64,000 nt of DNA from Clostridium muellerianum (GTDB taxonomy: Bacteria; Bacillota; Clostridia; Clostridiales; Clostridiaceae): NCBI RefSeq assembly GCF_012926525.1, contig NZ_JABBNI010000020.1, forward strand, positions 27,112-91,111, read 5' to 3'. Of this stretch, positions 56,043 to 64,000 are shown in pieces; the first letter of the stretch is position 1; each line of letters opens with the position of its first letter. The position numbers were made by a program, and so were the translations under genes. The notes below the pieces were generated by a model. The model did not search any database. It had not been told where the DNA came from and saw only the letters and a list, made by a program, of their open reading frames with translations.

Positions 56043-56750
56043 TTAAAGCTCATCCTCATTAAGTAATATTAGTGAAAAAATCAATATAGCAACAGAAACC
56101 CATACTGCTTTAGATCCAATAGATAATGTGAAAAGTCCGCCTAAAAAGGCACCAAATAAAAATGAAAATATCACAATAAAATAATGAGTGGCTTTTATAG
56201 CAGAATTCCTGTCTTTAGTTGTAAAAGCTATATAAGCTGCTTGTGAAGCAGAACGTAAATTACCAGTACACATAGTTGTAGCATATGGAGAATCAACCAA
56301 TTTTCTAAAAGAAGAAGTTTGAATGGATGCTACAAAAGAAATTGTAACAGTTACAAAAACATTATAAACATTATTAGGTATAAATCCTATAATGAAAAGT
56401 AAAGCTATTTCAATAATTAATATAGCACGCTCTGAATTTTTTATAAAGGTAGCAGACGAATTCTTTTTAATGGTTTCAGCAACTACTACTCCCAATATAA
56501 ATGCTAAAATAGGTAGAGCGTGTACTAAAGTTTGCATCCAATTTTTATTTAAAGCGTCTATGCCTACTAGAACAATATTTCCTGTTTGAGCATTAGCAAA
56601 AACACCATCTCTTCCTATGAAGGTATAAGCATCTAAAAATCCACCAACTATTGCTAGAAGTATTCCTAGATGTAAAGACTCACAAGTTACATTAAATATA
56701 TGATTCTTTATTTTATTTTTTTCTATTATATTTGCATCTTTAGTAAGCAA
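56043..56750 (-). CDS. DUF1275 (YoaK-type) membrane protein
   Basis: An integral membrane protein with about six segments. The family mark LAIVGGFLDAYTFIGRDGVFANAQTGNIVLVG is present, as is SFRKLVDSPYATTMCTGNLRSASQA in the second half. A strong AAAGGAG lies 10 bases before a TTG at 56750; an ATG 42 bases further upstream (56792) has no visible ribosome-binding site, so I take the TTG. Function of the family is unknown. The ACT/UPF0210 genes converge on it; the 160-base gap has no clear terminator. Confidence 0.85.
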   Translation of the reverse strand: MLTKDANIIEKNKIKNHIFNVTCESLHLGILLAIVGGFLDAYTFIGRDGVFANAQTGNIVLVGIDALNKNWMQTLVHALPILAFILGVVVAETIKKNSSATFIKNSERAILIIEIALLFIIGFIPNNVYNVFVTVTISFVASIQTSSFRKLVDSPYATTMCTGNLRSASQAAYIAFTTKDRNSAIKATHYFIVIFSFLFGAFLGGLFTLSIGSKAVWVSVAILIFSLILLNEDEL

Positions 56751-57145
56751 GGTATAAGGACTCCTTTCAATGAAATGATAACTACTATTCATTATACTAT
56801 TAATTTAAGCTATATGCATAACATTTTCACAGCGTAATAGACGATATCTTTCAGTGTAATGCTATTCAATTGATTTTTCTTTGATAATTGTAACTTATAT
56901 ATAATATAAATAAAGATGATTTAGGTTATTTAGAATTAGTCGATGAACATTATAGATAACTTTTTTAGTTAAAAGTTAAGAAGGAAGAACTAATAGTTAA
57001 TGTTGATTTTTTCTGTTACACTACAAAAAATTATCCTTTACTATTAACTCTTCTTTATTAGCTCTTAACTTACTAAGCTTTGCTTCGCATTATGCTTATT
57101 TTCTAAAACTAACTACATATAAATAATTTAGAGGTGAATTTTACA
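56751..57145. other. Intergenic region with an imperfect inverted repeat
   Basis: Between divergent genes. AAGTTAAGAAGGAAGAACTA-ATAGTTAA (about 56973-57000) and TTAACTCTTCTTTATTAGCTC-TTAACTT (about 57044-57071) form an imperfect inverted repeat with a loop of about 44 bases. No operator or riboswitch is recognised. Confidence 0.4.
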
Positions 57146-57841
57146 TTGTATATTTTATATCCGTTTTATTGTCCATTCGCTAATTATATGCGTACTCCAA
57201 ACAATATTACAGTGAATTCAAAAGAGATAAACTCTAAAGAAAAATACATTCAACAAAACTTAAAAATCCCTGTACTAAAAGGTATATATAACAAGAACAT
57301 AGAAAATGATATTAATAATTCAATTAAAAATGATATTATGGAATTCAAGCAGCAAATGGAAGACTCATCTACTGAGTATGGTACGAAGGCTGAAAAGCAA
57401 GGCAAAAAGTTTGTTCCTTTTGTAACTTCAAGCAATTATAGTATTACCTATAATAAAAATAACATTATAAGCATCACTATGTTTTACTACGAGTTTATAA
57501 GTGGAAAACATTCCTATATTAAAACATCTTATAACTTCAATTTAGTTTCTGGCAAACCTTTATCCTTAAAGGATCTATTTAAACCAGGCGTTCCATATAA
57601 AGAAATTATTAATAAAGAAATCAAAAGACAGTTATATAAAAATAAAGAAACATATCTTTCTGGTACTTCTCTAAACTTCAAAGGCATATCAGACGATCAG
57701 CCATTTTATTTAGATAATGGTAATATTGTAATATATTTAGGGTTTAACGAAATTGCATCTAACACATCAGAAATTCCTATAGTTAAAATTCCTTTTTATA
57801 CTTTAAAAAATTATACAAAGCCATTTATCACATCACCATAA
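57146..57841 (+). CDS. DUF4163/DUF3298-domain protein
   Basis: A 231-residue protein. The first half resembles DUF4163 (IPVLKGIYNKNIENDINNSIK) and the second DUF3298 (GKPLSLKDLFKPGVPYKEIINKEIKRQL...FYLDNGNIVIYLGFNEIA), the pair seen in RsiV-like anti-sigma and exported proteins. Here the N-terminus (MYILYPFYCPFANYM) is short and only mildly hydrophobic, so secretion is uncertain. I take the TTG at 57146, 9 bases after GAGGTG. No sigma factor is adjacent. A hairpin follows at 57879. Confidence 0.75.
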   Translation: MYILYPFYCPFANYMRTPNNITVNSKEINSKEKYIQQNLKIPVLKGIYNKNIENDINNSIKNDIMEFKQQMEDSSTEYGTKAEKQGKKFVPFVTSSNYSITYNKNNIISITMFYYEFISGKHSYIKTSYNFNLVSGKPLSLKDLFKPGVPYKEIINKEIKRQLYKNKETYLSGTSLNFKGISDDQPFYLDNGNIVIYLGFNEIASNTSEIPIVKIPFYTLKNYTKPFITSP

Positions 57842-57878
57842 ATACTTTTAAATAATATAGAATGTGCCAATGAATCTT

Positions 57879-57909
57879 ACTTAGTGGGAATTTGTTTATC
57901 CCACTAAGT
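57879..57909 (+). terminator. Hairpin after the DUF3298 gene
   Basis: ACTTAGTGGGA pairs perfectly with TCCCACTAAGT around a 9-base loop. No U-run follows, so it is a weak terminator candidate or a leader structure of pdaA. Confidence 0.5.
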
Positions 57910-58049
57910 CCAGATGAATTATCCATAAGCGTATCTATTCAAAATAAACAATTATACATATTTGCACTATATTTACACTTATTTAACCTTAAATTTTGCA
58001 TATAATATTTTTATACTTAAATTTGGTTTATATAAAAGAAGGTGGCTAT

Positions 58050-58949
58050 ATGCGTATATTAAGTACCGCTATTGCATCAATACTTACAATTAACACTTTA
58101 ACTGGTGTTAACTTAAAAAAAAGCGAAAATAATATTTCTTCACAAAATGCTAATATGTATATTGAATCCATTTATGAAAACAAAAGACATTCATTACTGG
58201 ACATATCAAATTTTTTAAAAAATAATCTAAGTAATTCTCAAAATGGACTTAGCACTAGAGAATATGAATGGTATTTTCAGCCCCGTAAGGATAAAAATCC
58301 ACCCCTGGCTCCTAAAGAAACATCAAGTTTTGTACCAAAATATTCTTGCTATCATTTAGGAGATACTTCAAAGAAAGTTTTATATCTAACTTTTGATGAA
58401 GGCTATGAAAATGGATATACCGGTCCTATTTTGGATGTATTAAAAAAGCATAAAGTAAAAGCAGCGTTTTTTGTGGTTAAACCCTATATTAATTCTAATG
58501 AAGATTTAATCAAAAGAATGGTTGATGAAGGACATTTAGTATGTAATCATAGTTCCCATCATCCTTCAATGGCTTCTATAACAGATACAGAAAAATTCAA
58601 TAAAGAATTTACTGAAGTAGAAGAAGCCTTTGAAAAAGTTACAAATGGCAAAAAAATGCCTAAATACTTTAGACCACCTATGGGAAAATATAGTGAACTA
58701 TCCTTATGTAACACCAAAAGCCTTGGCTATAAAACTATATTTTGGAGCTTTGCTTATATGGATTGGGATCCTCACAAACAGCCTTCTCATGAATTTGCTA
58801 AAAAACGTATAATGGATAAAACTCATAATGGTGCCATTGTATTATTACATGCAGTTTCAAAAACTAATGCCGAAATATTAGATGATGTAATTACAGAATG
58901 GAAAAATCAAGGATATGAACTTAAAAGCTTAGATGAGCTACCAAAATAA
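58050..58949 (+). CDS. pdaA: Polysaccharide deacetylase, PdaA-type (spore cortex)
   Basis: Predicted peptidoglycan de-N-acetylase needed for muramic delta-lactam in spore cortex. A weak N-terminal hydrophobic stretch (ILSTAIASILTINTLTG, residues 3-19) could export it. NodB motifs: LYLTFDEGYENGYT (Asp/Glu variant usual in PdaA), HSSHHPSMA (metal His pair), RPPMGKYSE, YMDWDP and IVLLHAVS. 299 residues from the ATG at 58050 with AAGAAGGTGG upstream. Monocistronic with a strong terminator. Consistent with a spore former. Confidence 0.9.
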   Translation: MRILSTAIASILTINTLTGVNLKKSENNISSQNANMYIESIYENKRHSLLDISNFLKNNLSNSQNGLSTREYEWYFQPRKDKNPPLAPKETSSFVPKYSCYHLGDTSKKVLYLTFDEGYENGYTGPILDVLKKHKVKAAFFVVKPYINSNEDLIKRMVDEGHLVCNHSSHHPSMASITDTEKFNKEFTEVEEAFEKVTNGKKMPKYFRPPMGKYSELSLCNTKSLGYKTIFWSFAYMDWDPHKQPSHEFAKKRIMDKTHNGAIVLLHAVSKTNAEILDDVITEWKNQGYELKSLDELPK

Positions 58950-58950
58950 T

Positions 58951-58993
58951 AAAAAGGAGTTGTTAAAAGCCCCCCCTTTAACAACTCCTTTTT
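58951..58993. terminator. Bidirectional terminator between pdaA and the aminotransferase gene
   Basis: A 17-bp perfect stem (58951-58967 with 58977-58993; AAAAAGGAGTTGTTAAA) with a C-rich loop. Shared by the convergent genes. Confidence 0.92.
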
Positions 58994-59014
58994 AAACTTA
59001 TATAATAAATTAAT

Positions 59015-60118
59015 TTAATTAGCCTTAAGTACTTCTTCTAACTTTTCTATAAATTTTTTAGTTTGTTCTATAGTTCCTGTACTTACTCTAAGCCAGGTAT
59101 TCCACCCCCATAAATATCCTGCTCTTATTATTATTCCTTTTTCTAAAAGTTTTTGAAATACTACTTTAGAATCTTTATTTACATTAACAAATACAAAATT
59201 CGCACTTGATTTTATATATTCAAAGTTATTTTTTTCAAAATACTCTTCCATTAAGGCTAAAGATTTATAATTTAATTCTACTGTTTTTTCTATGTGTTCC
59301 TTATCTTCTAATGCACCTAAAGCTGCTGCTTGAGCAAGTCTGTTTACACTAAAAGTTAATTTTATTTTATACATAGCCTCACAGATTTCTTTTGATGTTA
59401 AAAGATATCCTAACCTTACAGCTGCTATTCCTGCTACCTTTGAAAATGTTCTTAAAATTATGGTATTAGGCCTTTCTTTTAATATATTTAAACTCTCAGG
59501 ATATTCCTTATTTTTTATGGCATATTCGTAGTAAGCTTCATCAAATACAACAACTACATCCTGTGGTAAATTTTTTACTAAGTAATCTTCTTCTGATTTA
59601 GTCATTATGTTTCCTGTTGGATTATTAGGATTGCATATAAATATTAATTTAGTTTTCTCATTAACGCTTTCAACAATTTTTTTAACATCCTGTTTATATT
59701 CTTTATCAAGAGGAACATTAATTACAATTCCTCCTAAGAAGGATACATCTGTAGCATACTTACCAAAAGTAGGAGTAGCTATTAATACTTCATCTCCAGG
59801 ATTTATAAATGTTTCCGCAATAGTTTTTATAAGCTCTTCTCCGCCACTACCAACTACAACATTTTCAAATTTCACATTATGTTTTTCTGCTAACTTTTCT
59901 CTTACCTTTTTTGCAGCAGAATCAGGATACATATTTATATTTTTAACTTCATTTTTAATATATTCCATTGCTTTAGGTGATGGTCCTAATGGATTTTCAT
60001 TTGATGCAAGCTTTTCAATTTCATTTATCTTTAATTCCCTCTTTAAATCTTCAACTGGCTTTCCTGGAACATAAGCCTTTGCTGAATATACCTCATTTCT
60101 AAATAAACTCTTTGCCAT
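59015..60118 (-). CDS. HisC-like PLP-dependent aminotransferase
   Basis: Class I/II aminotransferase of the histidinol-phosphate type, 367 residues. SNENPLGPSPKAM (about 38-50), FICNPNNPTGN, VFDEAYYEY and the PLP Lys in RTFSKVAGIAAVRLGY (about 230) are present. The ATG at 60118 follows GGGGGA; the in-frame start at 60133 overlaps that site. It lies 34 bases after buk in a unit with a sigma-54 promoter, so it probably deaminates an amino acid for fermentation rather than making histidine. Substrate unproven. Confidence 0.88.
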   Translation of the reverse strand: MAKSLFRNEVYSAKAYVPGKPVEDLKRELKINEIEKLASNENPLGPSPKAMEYIKNEVKNINMYPDSAAKKVREKLAEKHNVKFENVVVGSGGEELIKTIAETFINPGDEVLIATPTFGKYATDVSFLGGIVINVPLDKEYKQDVKKIVESVNEKTKLIFICNPNNPTGNIMTKSEEDYLVKNLPQDVVVVFDEAYYEYAIKNKEYPESLNILKERPNTIILRTFSKVAGIAAVRLGYLLTSKEICEAMYKIKLTFSVNRLAQAAALGALEDKEHIEKTVELNYKSLALMEEYFEKNNFEYIKSSANFVFVNVNKDSKVVFQKLLEKGIIIRAGYLWGWNTWLRVSTGTIEQTKKFIEKLEEVLKAN

Positions 60119-60151
60119 TAATATTTCCCCCATCCTAAATATATTCTAAAT

Positions 60152-61213
60152 TTAACCTAAATTATATTCATGCGCCTCTTCTTCTCCCTTTATAACTCTA
60201 AGTGCTCCTAAAGCAAGAGATTCTAACTCATTTTCTCCTGGTAATATTTCCACAGGAGCAATAAACTCTACTCTTTCTTTTATCCATCCTGTCATCATTT
60301 TTGAATAAGCAATTCCCCCTGTAATTACTACTGCATCAACCTTACCTTTTACCACAGTAGCAAGTTCACCTATTGCTTTTGCAATTTGATATGCCATAGC
60401 CTCATACACTAATTTGGCTTCAGCATCTCCATTTTCAATTCTCTTTTCTACATCCAATGCGCTATTAGTTCCTAAATAAGAAATTAAGCCACCATCTCCT
60501 CTTATTTTCTTTTTCATTGTTCGCTCATCATTTTTATAACACATTTCTATTAATCGTTTACAAGGCACTCTTCCTGATCTCTCTGGTGAAAATGGTCCTT
60601 CTTCATCAGTAACAGCATCTACCATTTTTCCTTGTTTATGAACAGTGAGTGATATTCCTCCACCTAAGTGAGCAACAACCAAATTACATTCTTCATAAGG
60701 TTTTCCCAACTTTTTTGCTGTCTTTAAAGCTGCTGCTCTCATATTTAGGGCATGAATAAAACTCTCTCTTTTTATATCGGCAAGTCCTGATATTCTTGCG
60801 ATGTCCTCAAATTCATCTACAGCCACAGAATCATATATAAAAGCTGGTATATTTAAAGGCTTTGCTATTCTATATGCAATTATAGCACCTAAATTTGACG
60901 CGTGTTCTACTATTGGTCTTTTAGCAAGCCTTTCTACCATAGAGTCGTTTACTTTGTAAGCTCCTGACTTAACTGGAGGCAAAATTCCTCCTCTTCCAAC
61001 TACTGCTGCTAAATGATGAGCGTCAAAATCTACTTCCTTTAAAAATTTCATTATAGCTTCATATCTCATATCATACTGATCCGCTATATTTTCATATTTT
61101 CCTACTTCTTCACTTGAATGTTCTATAGTCTTTTTAAATAATTCTTCTTTTTCATCATAAATAGCTATTTTAGTTGAAGTTGAACCTGGGTTTATTGCTA
61201 ATACTTTGTACAT
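60152..61213 (-). CDS. buk: Butyrate kinase
   Basis: Converts butyryl- or branched-chain acyl-phosphate plus ADP to the acid plus ATP. ASKHA-fold motifs: LAINPGSTSTKIAIYD (residues 4-19), VVGRGGILPPVKSGAY, VVAHLGGGISLTVHKQGKMVD and VITGGIAYSKM. 353 residues, normal. AGGAGG precedes the ATG. A -24/-12 promoter lies about 45 bases upstream and a sigma-54 activator gene beyond. No ptb gene is adjacent, so the phosphotransacylase must be elsewhere. With the aminotransferase this suggests energy conservation from amino-acid-derived acids. Confidence 0.93.
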   Translation of the reverse strand: MYKVLAINPGSTSTKIAIYDEKEELFKKTIEHSSEEVGKYENIADQYDMRYEAIMKFLKEVDFDAHHLAAVVGRGGILPPVKSGAYKVNDSMVERLAKRPIVEHASNLGAIIAYRIAKPLNIPAFIYDSVAVDEFEDIARISGLADIKRESFIHALNMRAAALKTAKKLGKPYEECNLVVAHLGGGISLTVHKQGKMVDAVTDEEGPFSPERSGRVPCKRLIEMCYKNDERTMKKKIRGDGGLISYLGTNSALDVEKRIENGDAEAKLVYEAMAYQIAKAIGELATVVKGKVDAVVITGGIAYSKMMTGWIKERVEFIAPVEILPGENELESLALGALRVIKGEEEAHEYNLG

Positions 61214-61257
61214 TTTTTAACCTCCTGATTCTAACATTACTTGATGTATAGTTAAAT

Positions 61258-61273
61258 AGCAAATATTATGCCA
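61258..61273 (-). promoter_or_regulatory. Sigma-54 (-24/-12) promoter of buk
   Basis: Minus-strand TGGCAT-N5-TTGCT, with GG and GC exactly 10 bases apart, against the consensus TGGCAC-N5-TTGCW. Start expected near 61247, about 35 bases before the buk ATG. Confidence 0.8.
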
Positions 61274-61445
61274 TGCACTAAAGAGGACTCTTTTTTTAGC
61301 TTTTAATGTTTTTATTTCACGATTTTCATATTATACTATTTCCTTGTTAATAACGCTTATGCTAGTATTTAAATACCACTTTCCATCATCAAATTAATTT
61401 AAAACTCACCATAGTATCTAAAATTCTGTTTACTTCTTTCAGCAT

Positions 61446-61500
61446 AGAATAATTGGTATTAATGGTACTGTCTTTTAGCACCATTAATACCAATTATTCT
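61446..61500. promoter_or_regulatory. Perfect 21-bp inverted repeat, candidate enhancer (UAS)
   Basis: AGAATAATTGGTATTAATGGT (61446-61466) is repeated in inverted form at 61480-61500 with a 13-base spacer. It is about 200 bases upstream of the -24/-12 promoter, a normal enhancer distance, and next to the activator gene's 3' end. No U-run follows on either strand, which argues against a simple terminator. Confidence 0.65.
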
Positions 61501-61551
61501 AAACATCAATTCATATGAAAATATTACATATATTAATCATCAAGAAACAGC

Positions 61552-63642
61552 TTATTTTGAAGCTGACATTTCAAGTTTCAAATACTTAAGCACTTTAATA
61601 CCATATTCCGTTATCACACTGCCTCCTCTCCCCTTATATACTTTTGCCATAAGAAACTTTTCTAAATTAATCAATATTAATCTTGCTTCTTGCTCACTTA
61701 TAAAAAATCCCTTATCCTTTGCTTTTTTATATATAGTTCTTCTTCCTATTCTGGTTTTACTAGTATAACTTTTTTTAAGTTCTTCCATTATAAATATATA
61801 TTTATCGAGTTTTTCATCCGCTGATTCCAAAAACTCTTCCAACATCTTTTTCTCATCATAAGTTAAACTATTTTCATTCATATCAACTTCATCATTAAAT
61901 GGTAAATCTTTTACATCTATATATTCTAATTCTAAATTAGCAAGATACTCAACATAATTTTTAAGTTCTCTTACATTTCCTCTCCAGTTATGATTAATCA
62001 ACACTTCTTTTGCATCTTCAGTAAAATGAAATTCATCACCAAATTCAACCTTCATTTCATTAATTAAAAATAATATATCATCTTTTCTCTCTCTTAAAGG
62101 TGGAATTTTTAAAGGAAGTACATTTAATCTATAATATAAATCTTCCCTAAATTCACCTTTTCTAACCATTTCTTTAAGGTTTCTATTTGTAGCTGCTATT
62201 ATTCTAATGTTTACTTTAATTACTCTGTCTCCACCTATTCTCATAACTTCTCTTTCCTGAATAACCCTCAAAAGTCTCATTTGAAGATTTATTGGCATTT
62301 CTCCAATTTCATCAAGAAATAATGTTCCATTATGAGCTAATTCAAAAAGCCCTAGTTTGCCACCTTTTCTTGCTCCCGTAAAAGCCCCTTCTTCGTATCC
62401 AAATAATTCACTTTCTAAAAGACTTTCTGGCAGCGCACCACAATTTACTGCTACAAATTGATACTCCTTCCTTTTTGAGCTATTATGTATAGCTTGCGCA
62501 AACATTTCTTTTCCCGTTCCAGTTTCCCCTGTAATCATAATAGAAGAATCAGATTTCGCCATTCTTTTTGCAATATTCTTACACTTTTTTATTGACTCGC
62601 TTTCTCCTATTATGTCTTCAAAATTATATTTTGCTACATGCCCTTTACCAATAAGTTGCTGTCTAAACTTATGCTGATTTTTTTCTATATCACTAAACTT
62701 TCTTACTATAGCAACAGCTCCATAAAGTTTTCCCGAATGAATTATCGGATGTACCGATGCTACTATATCATATCCATTTATTTTTATAAGCTTTTCTTTA
62801 ACTGCCTCCATATTCTTTAATGCTTGTTTAAACGGAATGTCAGGCATTATCTCTAAACCATGTTTATTCATAACATAGTCTTTTTTATACCCTATAATAC
62901 TTTCTGCCATTTCAGTATAAGTACATATTATTCCTTTATTATCAATTCCTATAATACCATCATCTAAAATCTGAAGTACTATATCTAGCTCACTTTCAAA
63001 TCTGTTCGTCAATCCAATTATATTTGACAATCCAAAATTTGTAGTAACAATCTCCCTATAACTTTCTCTAATGTTTTGTCTTTGTAAAATACTACTTAAA
63101 TTCAGTTTTTCCCCAATATCGATTATGGTATTAAGCTCCAAAAGAGTATTGCCTATATTAATAACCTTTTTACACGAATATTGGTTCCATGTAGACGTGC
63201 CCAGTACAATAGCATAATCTTTATAAACTTTCCTATTACTTCCCGGGTACCCTGGCTCTATATCTATATGCCTTATCCCTAATTGATACAGAACCCAAAC
63301 CATCTGCAATGCCATTTCCTTACTTTCATCAATAAGCACTACAGAAGCCCCTTCCTCTATTTGCATAACTTTTTTTAAACCCACTTCTGAAATTGTCCTG
63401 TTAGCCATAATTACATCAATTTCTTTTTTCATATACGGTTTAATAAATTTGAAAACATCTTGAGATTGGACTAACACTAAATCTGCATTTATCTCTTTTT
63501 TAATATTGGGGCCTTCAATACAAAGTTTATCTAAAATTATATTATCTGAAAACAAAGTCTTTATTTGTTCATAATAAGTATTGGCGCTTAATTCACTGTA
63601 ACTTATTATAAGAAGCTTTTTTTTATTTATTTTTTCTAACAT
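61552..63642 (-). CDS. Sigma-54-dependent transcriptional activator with PrpR-type N-terminal domain
   Basis: An enhancer-binding protein of about 696 residues. N-terminal PrpR_N-like sensor (about 10-190), a PAS domain (about 215-325: LDDGIIGIDNKGIICTYT), AAA+ domain with Walker A GETGTGKEMFA, GAFTGA loop in EEGAFTGARKGGKLGLFELAH, Walker B TLFLDEIGEM and RGNVRELKNY. The C-terminal part is not the usual Fis helix but a longer helical/winged region (SKTRIGRRTIYKKAKDKGFFISEQEARLIL). ATG at 63642 after AAAGGG. It should activate the adjacent buk unit, sensing an acyl or keto-acid-like signal by analogy. Confidence 0.92.
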   Translation of the reverse strand: MLEKINKKKLLIISYSELSANTYYEQIKTLFSDNIILDKLCIEGPNIKKEINADLVLVQSQDVFKFIKPYMKKEIDVIMANRTISEVGLKKVMQIEEGASVVLIDESKEMALQMVWVLYQLGIRHIDIEPGYPGSNRKVYKDYAIVLGTSTWNQYSCKKVINIGNTLLELNTIIDIGEKLNLSSILQRQNIRESYREIVTTNFGLSNIIGLTNRFESELDIVLQILDDGIIGIDNKGIICTYTEMAESIIGYKKDYVMNKHGLEIMPDIPFKQALKNMEAVKEKLIKINGYDIVASVHPIIHSGKLYGAVAIVRKFSDIEKNQHKFRQQLIGKGHVAKYNFEDIIGESESIKKCKNIAKRMAKSDSSIMITGETGTGKEMFAQAIHNSSKRKEYQFVAVNCGALPESLLESELFGYEEGAFTGARKGGKLGLFELAHNGTLFLDEIGEMPINLQMRLLRVIQEREVMRIGGDRVIKVNIRIIAATNRNLKEMVRKGEFREDLYYRLNVLPLKIPPLRERKDDILFLINEMKVEFGDEFHFTEDAKEVLINHNWRGNVRELKNYVEYLANLELEYIDVKDLPFNDEVDMNENSLTYDEKKMLEEFLESADEKLDKYIFIMEELKKSYTSKTRIGRRTIYKKAKDKGFFISEQEARLILINLEKFLMAKVYKGRGGSVITEYGIKVLKYLKLEMSASK

Positions 63643-64000
63643 CTTTTTCACCCTTTATACTTATTACATTTTCTTCTATACAATTAGTTATTTTACTATA
63701 GTTTTATTGAAAATTCTACTATCCTCCAGTATTCAAACATATAATTATAATACTAATACAAGTTATATCAAATGAATCTTAACTTTACTTATTCAAAAAC
63801 TAACTGTTTTTTACTTTATCATTAATAAAGGTAATGCGATTATAATATGAAATAATCTTTTAGATATAATATATAGATGATTGCAGAATTGAAAATTAGA
63901 AAATGTGGATAACTTTTGAAAATTTACTTAAAAATCTAGAAAAAAAGAGTACGACAAAAAGCCTTTTGATAAAAAGGCATGCGTAGCATGTAGTTTGATA
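63643..64000. other. Right-edge intergenic segment with two small hairpins
   Basis: Upstream of the activator gene. Mostly AT-rich. GCCTTTTgatAAAAAGGC (63961-63978) and CATGCgtaGCATG (63978-63990) form adjacent hairpins at the window edge, possibly the start of another repeat or a terminator of the neighbouring gene. No reading frame with a start signal is seen. Confidence 0.45.

Noticed and set aside
59015..60118. Histidine biosynthesis role for the HisC-like gene
   Set aside because: No other his gene is nearby and it is cotranscribed with buk behind a sigma-54 promoter, so a catabolic role is more likely.
61446..61500. Simple intrinsic terminator of the sigma-54 activator gene
   Set aside because: The stem is perfect but AT-rich and no U-run follows in the direction of transcription; its spacing to the -24/-12 promoter suits an enhancer better. 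A terminator role is not fully excluded.

Overview
This window is a chromosomal segment of a low-GC, endospore-forming, anaerobic Clostridium. The evidence is the very AT-rich DNA, a Gram-positive PolC, a Spo0E-type phosphatase, a PdaA-type spore-cortex deacetylase, T-box and FMN riboswitch leaders, a molybdopterin formate dehydrogenase and a butyrate kinase. The species cannot be fixed from the sequence; the gene mix would fit an acetogenic or saccharolytic/amino-acid-fermenting Clostridium. I see no phage, insertion sequence, CRISPR array, rRNA or tRNA.

Layout. 1-2.0 kb: end of a FeoB-like gene, a T-box remnant and glnS. 2.5-7 kb: a kinase-fold orphan, then a GntR(YtrA)/ABC operon with its palindromic operator. 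7.1-12.6 kb: unknown genes and polC. 12.8-18.7 kb: a two-component system with an exported propeller-like protein, a Gln-rich small protein and an exported amidase-like protein. 19-25 kb: methyltransferase, FMN-riboswitch-controlled ribB, EamA exporter, secreted pectinase. 25-32.6 kb: Cys-type formate dehydrogenase, membrane glycosyltransferase-like protein, HAD phosphatase, Spo0E, LysR/TauE pair. 32.8-39.1 kb: a giant beta-helix protein of about 2100 residues. 39.5-45.6 kb: an NAD salvage locus (nadE, NAMPT-like, nicotinamidase, short PRPP-synthetase-like, NADAR, NrtR). 45.9-50.9 kb: deaminase, acetyltransferase and the fructose PTS operon. 51-58.9 kb: a small gene with an in-frame TGA, Uma2, FAH-family protein, tandem glycine T-boxes over ACT and UPF0210 genes, DUF1275, DUF3298, pdaA. 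59-63.7 kb: hisC-like aminotransferase, buk and a sigma-54 activator.

How parts work together. The NAD genes form two transcription units that share a 25-bp palindrome, once overlapping a -35 box and once abutting a -10 box. This makes the NUDIX/winged-helix NrtR a likely repressor of both. The short PRPP-synthetase-like plus NAMPT-like pair with an ADP-ribose-type NADAR protein raises the possibility of an ADP-ribose-to-NAD route like phage NARP1. A -24/-12 promoter in front of buk, with a perfect 21-bp inverted repeat about 200 bp upstream and a sigma-54 activator next door, gives a complete enhancer-dependent unit. The ACT/UPF0210 pair sits behind two consecutive T-boxes, best read as glycine-specific.

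The least explained signal is a set of dispersed palindromic repeats near gene 3' ends. One family of about 159 bp (21.45, 27.2 and 52.4 kb, plus a lone arm supplying the polC stop codon) has arms that differ between copies but stay complementary, and a nearly constant centre. A second set (3.2, 29.2-29.4, 43.8-44.0 and 49.0-49.1 kb) shares modules in different arrangements. They look like structured RNAs or RNA-constrained MITEs.
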